DNA of 55,727 nt from Chloroflexota bacterium (GCA_024275635.1 JAJRYT010000003.1:1-55727); one strand, 5' to 3'. Numbered from the stretch's first letter, positions 9,030 through 18,255 are shown. The notes: generated by a model from the letters alone, not told the origin. Program-made: numbers and translations.

Positions 9030-11179
9030 AGTCGGAAACGTCCGTTGTCGCCAGTATGTGCGGGGTGTGCCCATCGGGGTGCGGCGTAAACGTGCATTTG
9101 GTAGACGGCCGTATCGAACGCCTGACCCCTCTCCAAGACCATCCCCAGGGCATCGTCTGCCCTCGCGGCCTGCGCGCCAAAGAGATCGTTTACTCGCCAG
9201 ACCGCCTGCTTTACCCCCAGCGCCGCGTTGGCGAACGCGGTTCAGGGGAATTTGAGCGTATTTCCTGGGATGAGGCTTATGACAGCATCGTTCAAAATCT
9301 GCAAAAAATCGCGCAGAAATACGGCCCGGAAGCGGCCTGCATCTACACCGGGCGGGGTAACTTTGAGTACGGATTAAACGAAGCCTTTGCCCCTGACGGC
9401 ACGGCCGAATCCTCGGCCAACGCCGTCCTTTTCCCCTTCGGTTCCCCCAACACCACCGGCGTCGGCGCCCTTTGCTACGCTTCCTACGGTATGATTGCCC
9501 CCCGCGCCTGCTTTGGCGATTACATGCGCAACATGATCGAGGACATTGACAACGCCGATCTGATCCTCGTCTGGGGCGAAAATCCAACCACCGACTCATC
9601 CCCCATCAACCTGCCCCGGCTCATGAAAGCCAAAAAACGCGGCGCGCAAATCATCGTCATTGACCACCGGCGCAGTGAGACGGCCCATGCCACCCGCGCC
9701 GAGTGGATTGGCGTGCGTCCCGGCACAGACGGCGCGTTAGCTCTGGGAATGATTCATGTCTTGATTGCCGAAAATCTGTATGATCATGAATTTGTCGCTA
9801 ACTGGACACATGGCTTTCCAGAATTAAGCGATTATGTCCGCGAATTTAGCCCGGAAAAAGTAGAAAAAATCACCGGGATTCCGGCCGAACGCATCCGCCA
9901 ACTGGCACGGCAGATTGCCGGGGCGCGGGGTTGTTCCATTTTGACCTACACCGGCCTGGAATATTCCAACAGCGGCGTGCAGGCGATTCGGGCCATGTGG
10001 ACACTGCAAGCGCTGGCCGAGCATCTGGATAAGCCCGGCGGCAAGCTATTCAAAATGCCCAGCCGCCCGCAAACAAACCGCATTTTGACGGAGTCGCTCC
10101 CGAACGCGCCCGATCCAATCGGCAAGGACGTTTACCCGATTTATTATGAAGTGCGCCGGGAAGCGCACGCCGCCCTCCTGCCCCAGGCGATTTTGCACAA
10201 TGACCCCTATCCCCTGCGGGCGATGATCGTCAGCGGCTCGTCGTTGATTACGGCCTGGCCCAACCCCGGCTTGTGGCGGCGGGCGCTGGCTTCGCTCGAT
10301 TTTCTAGTTGCGGTTAACCGCTTCCCCACAGCCGATTCTCAATACGCAGACATTCTCCTGCCGGCGACGACGATGTTTGAGATTGAATCGTACATGATTT
10401 ATGACGGCTACTTGCAGCTGCGCCAGCGGGTGATTGAGCCGCCGGGGGAAGCGCGCAATGATTACCTGATTTTTGCCGGATTGGCGGAACGGTTGGGGTA
10501 TGGTAATTTGTGGCCGCAAACGGAAGCGGCGCTGGTGGATGATGCGCTGCGGGAGACGGGGTTTACGCGAGAAGGGTTAAGCGAGCATCCCCAAGGGCTG
10601 CCGTTTGCCGTGCCGGAGATGGTGTATGCTAAGTATGAGAAGGGGATGTTAAGGGAAGACGGCCGTTCCGGTTTCAACACCCCCACCGGCAAATTCGAGA
10701 TCGCGTCCGAATGGTTCCGCCAACATGGCTATGAACCCCTACCCGTTTACACCGAGCCGGTGGAAGGGCCGTTGGCCAATCCCGAACTGGCGCGGCAGTT
10801 CCCGCTCGTCCTCAACACCGGCGCGCGCACCCAATCCGATTTTCGCTCCCAGCATCACAACATCCCGTCACTCGTCCGCAAACATCCGCACCCATTGGTA
10901 AACATTCACGTCAGCGACGCCCAAAAGCGCGGCATTGAAGACGGGGATGAAGTCATCGTCGTCTCGCCGCGCGGCCGCGTGCCCTTTCACGCCTGCGTCA
11001 CCGAAGATATTGTGCCCTGCGTTGTCGAAGCCAACATGGGCGGCGGCGGGCCACTGGGGCCAACCGCCTGGCAAATCGGCAACGTCAATGAACTAACCGA
11101 CATGGAGAACCGCGATCCCATTTCCGGTTTCCCAGTTTACAAAGCGTTGCTGTGTGATGTGATCAAGCCTAACGTATAA
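9026..11179 (+). CDS. Molybdopterin-dependent oxidoreductase (DMSO reductase superfamily)
   Basis: A 717-residue molybdenum enzyme. The N-terminus binds a 4Fe-4S cluster through CGVCPSGC with a fourth cysteine in GIVCPRGL. It is followed by the bis-MGD binding core (VWGENPTTDSSP, IIVIDHRRSETA) and a C-terminal molybdopterin-binding beta-barrel (residues about 600-715, GDEVIVVSPRGRVPF). No twin-arginine signal is visible, so it should act in the cytoplasm. The reading frame extends further 5', but the ATG at 9026 overlaps the methyltransferase stop by four bases and begins directly before the cysteine motif. The electron donor and substrate are unknown. The residue that ligates molybdenum cannot be assigned with certainty. 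Confidence 0.92.
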   Translation: MKSETSVVASMCGVCPSGCGVNVHLVDGRIERLTPLQDHPQGIVCPRGLRAKEIVYSPDRLLYPQRRVGERGSGEFERISWDEAYDSIVQNLQKIAQKYGPEAACIYTGRGNFEYGLNEAFAPDGTAESSANAVLFPFGSPNTTGVGALCYASYGMIAPRACFGDYMRNMIEDIDNADLILVWGENPTTDSSPINLPRLMKAKKRGAQIIVIDHRRSETAHATRAEWIGVRPGTDGALALGMIHVLIAENLYDHEFVANWTHGFPELSDYVREFSPEKVEKITGIPAERIRQLARQIAGARGCSILTYTGLEYSNSGVQAIRAMWTLQALAEHLDKPGGKLFKMPSRPQTNRILTESLPNAPDPIGKDVYPIYYEVRREAHAALLPQAILHNDPYPLRAMIVSGSSLITAWPNPGLWRRALASLDFLVAVNRFPTADSQYADILLPATTMFEIESYMIYDGYLQLRQRVIEPPGEARNDYLIFAGLAERLGYGNLWPQTEAALVDDALRETGFTREGLSEHPQGLPFAVPEMVYAKYEKGMLREDGRSGFNTPTGKFEIASEWFRQHGYEPLPVYTEPVEGPLANPELARQFPLVLNTGARTQSDFRSQHHNIPSLVRKHPHPLVNIHVSDAQKRGIEDGDEVIVVSPRGRVPFHACVTEDIVPCVVEANMGGGGPLGPTAWQIGNVNELTDMENRDPISGFPVYKALLCDVIKPNV

Positions 11180-11377
11180 GCCGGGCATCTTGCCTACAGA
11201 TTGGAATGCGAAAATAGGGAAAACTATACAGGTGGAGACAGTTACACGGCGATGCACAGAGTAAACGCAGCGAATCACAAAGAGATGGGGGAGATTGTTG
11301 GCTAAAAGCGACGGAAAATACGCAAATTAGACCGGGTATGAAAAGCAGCCTCTCTTTTTCCCTGTGTGGTCGGAATT

Positions 11378-12181
11378 ATGAAAATTCTCAAAATAACCTC
11401 TGGACAGGCGCTCAATACCATCGCGGTTAGTCAGGCGATTGGCGCGTATATTCAGGATCGCCTGCACATTCCTACACTGTTTATTGGCGATAATTCCTGG
11501 CAGGATCGCTACCAGATGTTTGACGACGGCCAGATTCAGGCGGCCTGGATTTGCGGCCTGCCGTATGTGCATCGGGCCGACCAACCTAACTCTTCTATCG
11601 AGCTGTTGGTTGCGCCGGTGATGGCTGGTAACCGGTATCAAAACAAACCGGTTTATTTTTCAGATGTTGTCGTTCATCGGGACAGCCCTTTTCAGACGTT
11701 TACCGATTTGCGCGGCGCTTCCTGGGCGTACAATGAACCGGGATCGCATTCCGGGTATAACATCACCCGGTATTATCTGGCGCAGCAGGGGGAAACGGCC
11801 GCTTTTTTCGGCCGTGTCATCGCCTCAGGGGAACATCATATTTCGTTGCAAATGATCCTCAAGCGTCAGATTGACGCTTCGGCTATTGACAGCACCGTTT
11901 TAGAGTGGGAACTGGAACATGATCCCCAAATTCGGTCCCAGATTCGGATTATTACCACGTGGGGGCCAAGTCCCATTCCCCCCTGGGTTATTTTGCGGAG
12001 CGTGCCCGATGCAATGCGCCAACAACTACGCCAGCTGCTCCTGGAAATGCACCTAAATGCTCAAGGCCAGGCTATTTTAGCTGTAGGAAAACTGCGCCGT
12101 TTTGCGAGCGTCACTGATGGAGATTATGATCCGATTCGTCAAATGACCCGGCTGGCGCGGTCGGTTTCATTTGGTGGTTAA
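11378..12181 (+). CDS. PhnD-like phosphate/phosphonate-type substrate-binding protein
   Basis: A 267-residue periplasmic-binding-protein fold of the PhnD/SsuA/TauA type (two lobes). Typical segments are DGQIQAAWICGLPYV, DLRGASWAYNEPGSHSGYN and IDASAIDSTVLEWE, the last being the family's ligand-lobe motif. No signal peptide or lipobox is present and no permease or ATPase gene adjoins. It may therefore be a cytoplasmic sensor or soluble binder rather than part of a transporter. It follows the molybdopterin gene by about 200 bases in the same direction. The start at ATG 11378 is preferred over a GTG four codons earlier; neither has a strong ribosome site. Confidence 0.85.
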   Translation: MKILKITSGQALNTIAVSQAIGAYIQDRLHIPTLFIGDNSWQDRYQMFDDGQIQAAWICGLPYVHRADQPNSSIELLVAPVMAGNRYQNKPVYFSDVVVHRDSPFQTFTDLRGASWAYNEPGSHSGYNITRYYLAQQGETAAFFGRVIASGEHHISLQMILKRQIDASAIDSTVLEWELEHDPQIRSQIRIITTWGPSPIPPWVILRSVPDAMRQQLRQLLLEMHLNAQGQAILAVGKLRRFASVTDGDYDPIRQMTRLARSVSFGG

Positions 12182-12185
12182 GCTG

Positions 12186-12213
12186 TGTTTTGGGAAATCC
12201 AATTCCCGAAACA
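12186..12213. terminator. Hairpin between convergent genes
   Basis: TGTTTTGGGAA (12186-12196) pairs with TTCCCGAAACA (12203-12213), 11 bp with one G-U pair. It sits between the ends of the PhnD-like and cysteine desulfurase genes and could end both transcripts, although it lacks a long T-run. Confidence 0.5.
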
Positions 12214-12224
12214 GGGATCGTATT

Positions 12225-13394
12225 TTAGCCGGCCAGTTGGCGCATTTTTTGCAAAATGCCGGGCATGATGGCCAGGAAGTAATCAATGTCCGCATCCGTA
12301 TTTTGAGCGCCAACGGTGAGGCGCAGACCGCCTTTGGTCCATTCAGCGCCCAGGCCCATCGCTTCTAACACACGCGACGGTTTGGGGTCGCCGCTTTTGC
12401 AGGCGGAGCCGCTGCTGGCGGCGACGCCGGCCACGTCCAGGTGCATGAGCAAATCGTTACCGCTGATGCTGCGGAAGGCGAAGCTGGCGTTGTGGGGCAG
12501 CCGCTCGGTAGGATGGCCGGTGAGGATGCAGTCGTCGGGGAAGGCGGCGAGCAGGCCGTCAATGAGCCGGTCGCGTAAATGCCGGTAGTGGGCGTTGTGT
12601 TCGTCCAGTTTGTCCATGGCTAACTGCATTGCTTTGGCCGCGCCGACGGCGTAGGGGACGTTGGCGGTTCCGGCGCGACGGCCGTTTTCCTGCCCCCCTC
12701 CTGTTAAAGGAGAAATCAACTCGATCCCGTCCCGCGCATACAAAATACCGAACCCTTTTGGCCCGTAAAATTTGTGCGGGGCGATGCTCATCAGGTCAAT
12801 GGGTATCTCGGCCAGATTCCAGCGCCTGACGGCGATCGCTTGAATAGCGTCGGTATGGAATAAAACGCCATGCCCCCGCGCCACACGGCCGATTTCGACA
12901 ATTGGCTGCATGGCGCCCACTTCGTTGTTGGCGGCCATGATGCTGATAAGGGCGGTGTCGGGGCGGATAGCGGCTTCCAATTGGGCGGTGTCAATAAGTC
13001 CGTATGGGTCAACCGGCAGAATGGTGAGGTCGAACCCGTGAATGTCGCGCAGTTGAACGGCCGTGTTCAACACCGCGCTGTGTTCAATGGCCGAGATGAT
13101 GAGATGGTTGCCTCGGCCGTTTTGCCGCGCCGCCCACATTATGCCGCGCACGGCCAGATTATCGCTCTCTGAGCCGCAGCCGGTGAAGATGATTTCATCC
13201 GATTGGGCGTGGAGCAGGCTGGCGATGGTTTGGCGGGATTGTTCCAGGGCGCGGTGGGCTAAACGGCCGTATTCATGCGTGGATGAAGAATTGCCGTAAT
13301 TTTCCGTCCAGTGGGGCAGCATGGCCGCCATCACCTGCGGATGTACTGGCGTTGAAGCGCCGTGATCTAAATAAATAGGTTTTTTGTTTTGCAT
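12225..13394 (-). CDS. Cysteine desulfurase (NifS/IscS family)
   Basis: A PLP enzyme that takes sulfur from cysteine for Fe-S clusters, thiolated tRNA or cofactors. The 389-residue protein starts IYLDHGASTPVHP, the usual N-terminal motif. HTDAIQA binds PLP, and the Schiff-base lysine is in SIAPHKFYGPKG. The sulfur-carrying cysteine is in ASSGSACKSGDPKPS with the long class I-type loop. Together these indicate an active IscS/NifS-like enzyme. No iscU, iscR or thiI gene is next to it; it lies downstream of a histidine kinase across a hairpin. The molybdenum enzyme and the selenoprotein in this window would both depend on sulfur or selenium delivery, but a link is conjecture. Confidence 0.95.
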   Translation of the reverse strand: MQNKKPIYLDHGASTPVHPQVMAAMLPHWTENYGNSSSTHEYGRLAHRALEQSRQTIASLLHAQSDEIIFTGCGSESDNLAVRGIMWAARQNGRGNHLIISAIEHSAVLNTAVQLRDIHGFDLTILPVDPYGLIDTAQLEAAIRPDTALISIMAANNEVGAMQPIVEIGRVARGHGVLFHTDAIQAIAVRRWNLAEIPIDLMSIAPHKFYGPKGFGILYARDGIELISPLTGGGQENGRRAGTANVPYAVGAAKAMQLAMDKLDEHNAHYRHLRDRLIDGLLAAFPDDCILTGHPTERLPHNASFAFRSISGNDLLMHLDVAGVAASSGSACKSGDPKPSRVLEAMGLGAEWTKGGLRLTVGAQNTDADIDYFLAIMPGILQKMRQLAG

Positions 13395-13439
13395 AGAGAG
13401 ATTGTAGAGCGAGTGGACGAGTTTGCAAGAGTCTCAACT

Positions 13440-13478
13440 TTATTTCCCTGGAAACCTGGAGTTTCTGGGGAAATAAAC
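13440..13478 (-). terminator. 17-bp hairpin after the histidine kinase gene
   Basis: TTTATTTCCC (13440-13449) pairs with GGGAAATAAA (13469-13478). The pairing continues inwards through GGAAAC/GTTTC plus two wobble pairs to a 5-base loop. It lies immediately beyond the stop of the minus-strand kinase and before the cysteine desulfurase start. Confidence 0.55.
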
Positions 13479-13487
13479 CGTATCTTC

Positions 13488-15575
13488 TCACTTCGCCAGC
13501 GCGGGCAGGCGAATGGTGAATGTCGTTCCTTCTCCTTCCACGCTCTTTACATCAATCGTGCCGTTGTGGTATTCAACGCCTTCCTTGACCATGTACAGTC
13601 CCAGGCCCGTACCGGCGATACCGCGCTCAACGGCCGTTTGCGCCCGGAAAAAGCGGCCAAACAAATTGGGCAGCGCCTGCTGGGGAATGCCAATCCCCTC
13701 ATCTTGCACTTCTACAAAAATTATGTCATCCTCCGTCCACGCTTCCACCCGCACCGTTCCCGACAGCGTAAACTTAATGGCATTGTCCACCAGATTCTTG
13801 AAAATCAGGTAAAGCGTTTCTTTATTCCCCAGCGCCATAGGCAGCGGCTTCTCAATGCGTTGGCGGAAAGTCAGCTTCTTCTCGGTGGCCCGGTCAGCCA
13901 GCGGCGGCAGCATCTCGTCAAAAATAGCATTCAGATTCACCATTTCGTCGCTGCGTTGTAGTTCCCGCGCTTCCATTTTGGCTAATTGAAGCATTTGCCG
14001 CACCATTTTTTGCAGCCGATCACTCTCGCGCACAATCACGCCCAGGAACCGGTCCGCTTTAGCCGGTTCTTGCGCTTTACCTTCACGCAGCAGGCGAGCG
14101 TACATCAAAATTGTTGCTAAAGGCGTGCGTAATTCATGGATGATGCCATGGAAGAAATCATCGCGCATCCGTTCCACTTCGCGGATCAGGCGCAAATCGC
14201 TGAAGACAAATATCATCTCCTTGACTTGATCGGCCTCATCTTTAACCGGCGCGCCGCTGATGAGCGTAGGTACAAGGCCGCCGCCATCACGCACCAGGTC
14301 GGCCGCCATCTGTGGGTATTCTTCACCAGCTTCCTGAACGTGTTGTACAAACTCATCCAGGCTGTTGCTTTTTAGACGGATGATGCTGTGCAGCGGCTGC
14401 CCAATCGCGCTGCCTGATTCTTTGCTTAGCAGCGAAAGAAGGGCGTCGTTGGCATGGGTAATGACGCCATCGGCATTGACGGTAATCATGCCTTCCGACA
14501 TATTGGCAAAGATGGTTTCAATACGGCGTTTTTCGGCGAGTACGTCGTCATGTAGGCGGGCATTTTCAATGGCGGCGGCTAACGGGCCGGCAATGGCTTG
14601 CAGCAAGCGTAAATCGTTTTCATCAAAATCGCTGCCGCTTTTGTTGATAGCTTGTACGATGCCGATGACGCGCTCTTCTACTTGTAAGGGGATGCAGATC
14701 ATCGAGTTGGTTTGGAAACCGGAGCGACGGTCTACTTGAGAGTAGAATCGTTTGTCGGTGTACACATCGTTGATGATGACCGGCTGCCGATTCTCGGCTA
14801 CCCATCCGGCAATGCCCTGACCGTGTTTCAGCCGGATGGCGGGTAAATCTTGGAAAAGCGGGCCCATAAGAATATCTACAAATACAATGTCGCCAGTATC
14901 GGGTTCGATAAGGCCAACGGAGACGGATTCTACCAGCAGGGTGCGGCGAATGGGATCCATCAACTGTTGGAAGATATTATTCAGGCTCAATGTCGAGGTC
15001 AGGGCGTGACTGATTTCGGAAACGACGGCGAATTCGATGTCCTGCCGGTTGACGTGATTACGCAAATAGGCGCGATCAAGGAAGATACTGATGTTGGTAG
15101 CCAGGGGTTCAAGAGCTTCATGGGTCAGGATTGAATCGGGGCCGGGGTCTATAAGGCAAAGGACGCCGGGCGGGGTAAAGCGGCTGTGGCTGCCGGGCAT
15201 GGGCAGGGGAATTGAGGTGATGGTTTCATGCGGGATTTGCCATAATGCGCTGTTGATGAGTTCGGCAGCGGGCAGGTTGAATTTTTGCTGGGTGATGGCT
15301 TTTCCGGCTTTGATGAGTGGATCGAAGGAGGCTTTGGCATTATCCCAGATGGTTTGTTGGATACGGCCGTCTCCCGACCCAATCCACACATCATAGTAAC
15401 GGCTTTGCGGTCCGCTGGAACCAATAATGGCGGTAGTTCCTGTGTAGACGGCAATCGTGTTGGCGATGGCGGCGCAAACGCCGTGAGCATCCAGGATGTT
15501 GGACAATTCGCTGGTAATGGCTTGCCAAAGGGTATGGATATGTTTTTCTTGTGTCGTTGTGGGCTGTTCAACCAT
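13488..15575 (-). CDS. Sensor histidine kinase with GAF and PAS domains
   Basis: About 695 residues and no obvious membrane helix, so a cytoplasmic sensor. Two GAF-like regions come first (about 20-165 and 190-335; GQGIAGWVAENRQPVIINDV is characteristic of the second). A PAS domain follows at about 345-455. The HisKA box is FFHGIIHELRTPLATI with the phosphorylated histidine. The ATPase domain has NLVDNAIKFT, VQDEGIGIPQ and GTGLGLYMVK. No response regulator is adjacent. The open frame can be extended to a TTG at 15632, but the ATG at 15573-15575 (MVEQPTTTQ) looks the more natural start. The signal is unknown. Confidence 0.93.
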   Translation of the reverse strand: MVEQPTTTQEKHIHTLWQAITSELSNILDAHGVCAAIANTIAVYTGTTAIIGSSGPQSRYYDVWIGSGDGRIQQTIWDNAKASFDPLIKAGKAITQQKFNLPAAELINSALWQIPHETITSIPLPMPGSHSRFTPPGVLCLIDPGPDSILTHEALEPLATNISIFLDRAYLRNHVNRQDIEFAVVSEISHALTSTLSLNNIFQQLMDPIRRTLLVESVSVGLIEPDTGDIVFVDILMGPLFQDLPAIRLKHGQGIAGWVAENRQPVIINDVYTDKRFYSQVDRRSGFQTNSMICIPLQVEERVIGIVQAINKSGSDFDENDLRLLQAIAGPLAAAIENARLHDDVLAEKRRIETIFANMSEGMITVNADGVITHANDALLSLLSKESGSAIGQPLHSIIRLKSNSLDEFVQHVQEAGEEYPQMAADLVRDGGGLVPTLISGAPVKDEADQVKEMIFVFSDLRLIREVERMRDDFFHGIIHELRTPLATILMYARLLREGKAQEPAKADRFLGVIVRESDRLQKMVRQMLQLAKMEARELQRSDEMVNLNAIFDEMLPPLADRATEKKLTFRQRIEKPLPMALGNKETLYLIFKNLVDNAIKFTLSGTVRVEAWTEDDIIFVEVQDEGIGIPQQALPNLFGRFFRAQTAVERGIAGTGLGLYMVKEGVEYHNGTIDVKSVEGEGTTFTIRLPALAK

Positions 15576-15650
15576 GTGAAAGTTATAGCCGTGCTGAGGC
15601 GAGTTGGCAAGGGGAAATGGGTACAGGTACAATGCGGAATGTGGAATGAA

Positions 15651-15699
15651 GGTTGATGATTGAAGATTGATGATTTAGGAATGGTGATTGATGAGTGAT
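15651..15699. repeat. Heptad tandem repeat (GATTGAA/GATTGAT)
   Basis: Units GATTGAA, GATTGAT, GATTTAG, GAATGGT, GATTGAT and GAGTGAT follow each other with a strict 7-base period from 15658. The start codon of the acyl-CoA dehydrogenase (15691) lies inside the block. Confidence 0.75.
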
Positions 15700-16839
15700 G
15701 TAGATGGGGTAACGGCCGTTTTCCTGGCCCAACAATTGGCGGCCGATTTTGCTGTCCGGGCTGATGAAGCGGATAAACTCGGACGCTTGCCGCTGGAAGA
15801 TGTGAACGCGCTCAAAACATCTGGCTACCTGGCGTTGAGTGTGCCCAAAGAATTTGGCGGGCAGGGGCTGCCGCTGCGCGATTGCGTGGCGGCGCATGTG
15901 GAATTGTCCCAGGGCAGCGCCGCTACGGCGATGGTGGCTGGGATGCAGGTGCATGTTTTTGGTCACCAGCGGGAAGTGCGCTCCTGGCGTGACGAGGCGT
16001 ATGACCGGCTGTGTCGCGCCGCCGCGCAGGGGGCGCTGTGCAACTCGATTGCCAGCGAACCGGTCCTGGGCAGCCCGTCGCGGGGCGGCTTACCGGCGAC
16101 AACGGCCGTTCCGACCGCTGATGGGCTTGGCTGGGTGGTGAACGGCCGTAAAACCTGGTCAACCGGCGGCCAACATCTTGACTATATGCTCGTTCGCGTA
16201 GCCATCGAAGGGGAGAACGGCGTAGCCCTCATCGAGCAAAACACGCCCGGCGTGGAATGGATCATGACCTGGCGCGATTCGCTCAGCTTGCGGGCCAGCG
16301 ACAGCCACGATGTGGTTTTTAACAATGTGGTTGTGCCCGGCGAGCATTTGATTGAGCGCGGCGACAGCAAGCCGGTTCCCAATGTCTGGTTCCCGATGGT
16401 GATGGCGGCGGTTTATTTGGGAACGGCCGTTGCCGCCCGCAACTGCGTTATCCAATTCGCCCTGGAGCGCGTCCCCACTGCGTTAGGCAAACCCATCGCC
16501 ACCCTCCCCAAAATCCAGCGCCAAATTGGCGAAATAGACCTGGCTTTGCAGGCGGCGCGTTCCCTGTTGTTTGAAGTCGCCGGGGAATGGACGGGGGATG
16601 AAGCTGACCGCAGGAAAATTTTGCCGCGCATCGCCGCCGCCAAAACGATGGTCACAGAAACGGCCAACGAGGCGACGGACAAAGCGCTGCGCGTAGCCGG
16701 GGGGACGAGCATCACTAAAGCGCTGCCGCTGGAACGTTATTTCCGCGACGTCCGCGCCGGTTCCATGCAGCCGCCATCCGGCGATACCGCGTTGGAGATG
16801 ATTGGCCGGGCGGCGCTTGATGGGTTGAAGGAGGGCTAA
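15691..16839 (+). CDS. Acyl-CoA dehydrogenase family flavoprotein
   Basis: A 382-residue FAD enzyme catalysing alpha,beta-desaturation of an acyl-CoA or a related reaction. The N-terminal helical domain has GYLALSVPKEFGGQGLPLRDC. The central beta-barrel holds NGRKTWSTGGQHLDYM, the flavin-binding region. The C-terminal domain has the usual helices and ends with RYFRDVRAGSMQPPSGD, matching the RxxRDxR-like motif near the C-terminus of this family. The usual catalytic glutamate is not certain. The ATG at 15691 sits inside a heptad repeat and lacks a clear ribosome site. It abuts the next gene with no gap (TAAATG), indicating an operon. Confidence 0.9.
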   Translation: MSDVDGVTAVFLAQQLAADFAVRADEADKLGRLPLEDVNALKTSGYLALSVPKEFGGQGLPLRDCVAAHVELSQGSAATAMVAGMQVHVFGHQREVRSWRDEAYDRLCRAAAQGALCNSIASEPVLGSPSRGGLPATTAVPTADGLGWVVNGRKTWSTGGQHLDYMLVRVAIEGENGVALIEQNTPGVEWIMTWRDSLSLRASDSHDVVFNNVVVPGEHLIERGDSKPVPNVWFPMVMAAVYLGTAVAARNCVIQFALERVPTALGKPIATLPKIQRQIGEIDLALQAARSLLFEVAGEWTGDEADRRKILPRIAAAKTMVTETANEATDKALRVAGGTSITKALPLERYFRDVRAGSMQPPSGDTALEMIGRAALDGLKEG

Positions 16840-17208
16840 ATGGGATCTAATCCAATTAATTTAACAGGTCGCTTTTTGTTGGAAATGGCCGCGTTGTTGA
16901 TTATGGGGGTATGGGGATGGAATCAATTGGCGGGGCCAGGACGGTTCCTTTTAGCGATTGGTTTGCCGGTACTGGCAGCCGTCTTGTGGGGTACATTTGC
17001 TGTCCCCGATGATCCCATCCGTTCCGGGAAAGCGCCCGTGTCCGTGCCCGGCGTGATTCGATTGTTATTGGAGTTGATTTTCTTTGGTTTTGCTGTCTGG
17101 ATGCTGGTTGATTTGGGGCGTTTGGACATGGCGTTGGGGATGGGGGTGATTACGGCCGTTCATTACGCGCTTTCATATGACCGGCTGGCGTGGCTGGTCA
17201 AGCAGTAA
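16840..17208 (+). CDS. YrdB-family (DUF2568) membrane protein
   Basis: A 122-residue integral membrane protein with four predicted helices (about residues 10-30, 34-52, 68-88, 92-112). The segment GTFAVPDDPIRSGKAPVSVPG between helices 2 and 3 is typical of the YrdB/DUF2568 family, whose function is unknown. The ATG follows the stop of the acyl-CoA dehydrogenase directly, so the two are very probably co-translated. The gene converges on the minus-strand paaD-like gene with only two bases between the stops. Confidence 0.85.
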   Translation: MGSNPINLTGRFLLEMAALLIMGVWGWNQLAGPGRFLLAIGLPVLAAVLWGTFAVPDDPIRSGKAPVSVPGVIRLLLELIFFGFAVWMLVDLGRLDMALGMGVITAVHYALSYDRLAWLVKQ

Positions 17209-17210
17209 AC

Positions 17211-17705
17211 TCATAAAGGCTTAAACTGCTCAAACGCATCCTGGCAGTCGTGGCAGTACCAGATCATACGGCAGAGGGTGGGGCCAAAGCCGTTTTTGAG
17301 AATGGTGTTTGTGGAATTGCAGCGGGGACAGGCGGCGACATCCAACGCAGCGACAGAGATGAGATTGCCGCCGTGTTTGGGCGGCGGAGCCAGGCCGAAT
17401 TGGCGCAGTTTTTCCCGCGCTTCATCCGTAATCCAGTCGCTCGTCCAGGGGGGATTAAATGTCGTCTCTACAGTGACTAAATTAACGCCTAACGCCTTGA
17501 CCTGCGCTTCGATCTCCCGCTGTATGACGTGAAGCGCCGGGCAGCCGGAGAAAGTAGGCGTCATCTTTATCACCACCACGCCTTCGTCGGATACGCTCAC
17601 AGCGCGGACGATGCCCATCTCAACGACAGAGACAACGGGGATTTCCGGGTCTTTTACGTTTTGTAATGCCTGCCAGATGGTATCGGCCGTTATGGTCTGA
17701 TTCAT
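17211..17705 (-). CDS. paaD: PaaD-like (PaaJ) phenylacetyl-CoA epoxidase maturation protein
   Basis: A 164-residue member of the MIP18/DUF59 Fe-S assembly family with the PaaD C-terminal extension. The N-terminal domain has VKDPEIPVVSVVEMGIV and TPTFSGCPALHVIQREI, the latter holding the family's cysteine. The C-terminal zinc-ribbon-like tail has CPRC and, further on, CHDC. In characterised phenylacetate operons PaaD is thought to help mature the reductase PaaE. Here only a paaC-like gene accompanies it, with a ferritin-like gene between; paaA, paaB and paaE are not in the window. It is the last gene of the leuS unit and has its own upstream terminator. Confidence 0.88.
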   Translation of the reverse strand: MNQTITADTIWQALQNVKDPEIPVVSVVEMGIVRAVSVSDEGVVVIKMTPTFSGCPALHVIQREIEAQVKALGVNLVTVETTFNPPWTSDWITDEAREKLRQFGLAPPPKHGGNLISVAALDVAACPRCNSTNTILKNGFGPTLCRMIWYCHDCQDAFEQFKPL

Positions 17706-17710
17706 ATGTT

Positions 17711-17749
17711 AAAAAATGAGGTCAGGGCGTACCCTGTTACGCCCTGACC
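17711..17749 (-). terminator. Terminator between ferritin-like and paaD-like genes
   Basis: GGTCAGGGCGTA (17720-17731) pairs perfectly with TACGCCCTGACC (17738-17749), 12 bp with a 6-base loop. On the minus strand it is followed by CATTTTTTAAC. It sits directly after the ferritin-like gene and leaves only about 5 bases before the paaD ATG, so it could attenuate paaD. Confidence 0.8.
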
Positions 17750-17759
17750 ATTGTATTGT

Positions 17760-18185
17760 TTACAGGGGCCAATCGCGGAGAATGCGTTCGGTTTCTTCAG
17801 AATGACCGCTTTCATCGCGTACCATATCTTCTAATTGAACGGCTAGACCTTTGTCCCCGAAATCATCGGCTTCCTGGGCGCGTTGGGTATAATCCTGCGT
17901 GGCTTGTTGTTCGGCGGCCAGGACAGCTTCCAGCATTTCCCGGTTGGTTGTGGCCGAGGGGACTGGTCGCGGCGTTGTGGCCGGCTCGCCGCCCAGAGCC
18001 ACAACTTTGTTTGCCAGATATTGGGCATGGAGTTGCTCATCGGCAACTTCGGTCAGGAAGAATTGGACCAGTTGCGGCCGGTAAGGGCCGGTTGCCTTGG
18101 CGGCGTAGATGGTGTATTGGATGATAGCGCTTAGTTCGCCAGCCAGGTCTTCGTTCAGGTTTTTGATTAATGTTTCTTTATCCAT
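17760..18185 (-). CDS. Bacterioferritin-like diiron four-helix protein
   Basis: A 141-residue ferritin-like protein. Two ExxH metal motifs are visible (DEQLH at about residue 50 and ESGH near 125). Glutamates lie at about 17 (AGELSAIIQY) and 93 (AAEQQATQDY), giving the standard four-helix diiron arrangement. It resembles the bacterioferritin/ferritin-like group in size. It may store or buffer iron, or detoxify peroxide. Its position between the paaC-like and paaD-like genes suggests a link to maturation of a diiron or Fe-S oxygenase, which is inference. A 12-bp terminator follows it. Confidence 0.85.
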   Translation of the reverse strand: MDKETLIKNLNEDLAGELSAIIQYTIYAAKATGPYRPQLVQFFLTEVADEQLHAQYLANKVVALGGEPATTPRPVPSATTNREMLEAVLAAEQQATQDYTQRAQEADDFGDKGLAVQLEDMVRDESGHSEETERILRDWPL

Positions 18186-18255
18186 ATTAAGGTTCCTTTT
18201 GTAAGAATTGAATGTTTATTGGTGGAATTGCACGGTAGTTCTTGCCTATTATAGC

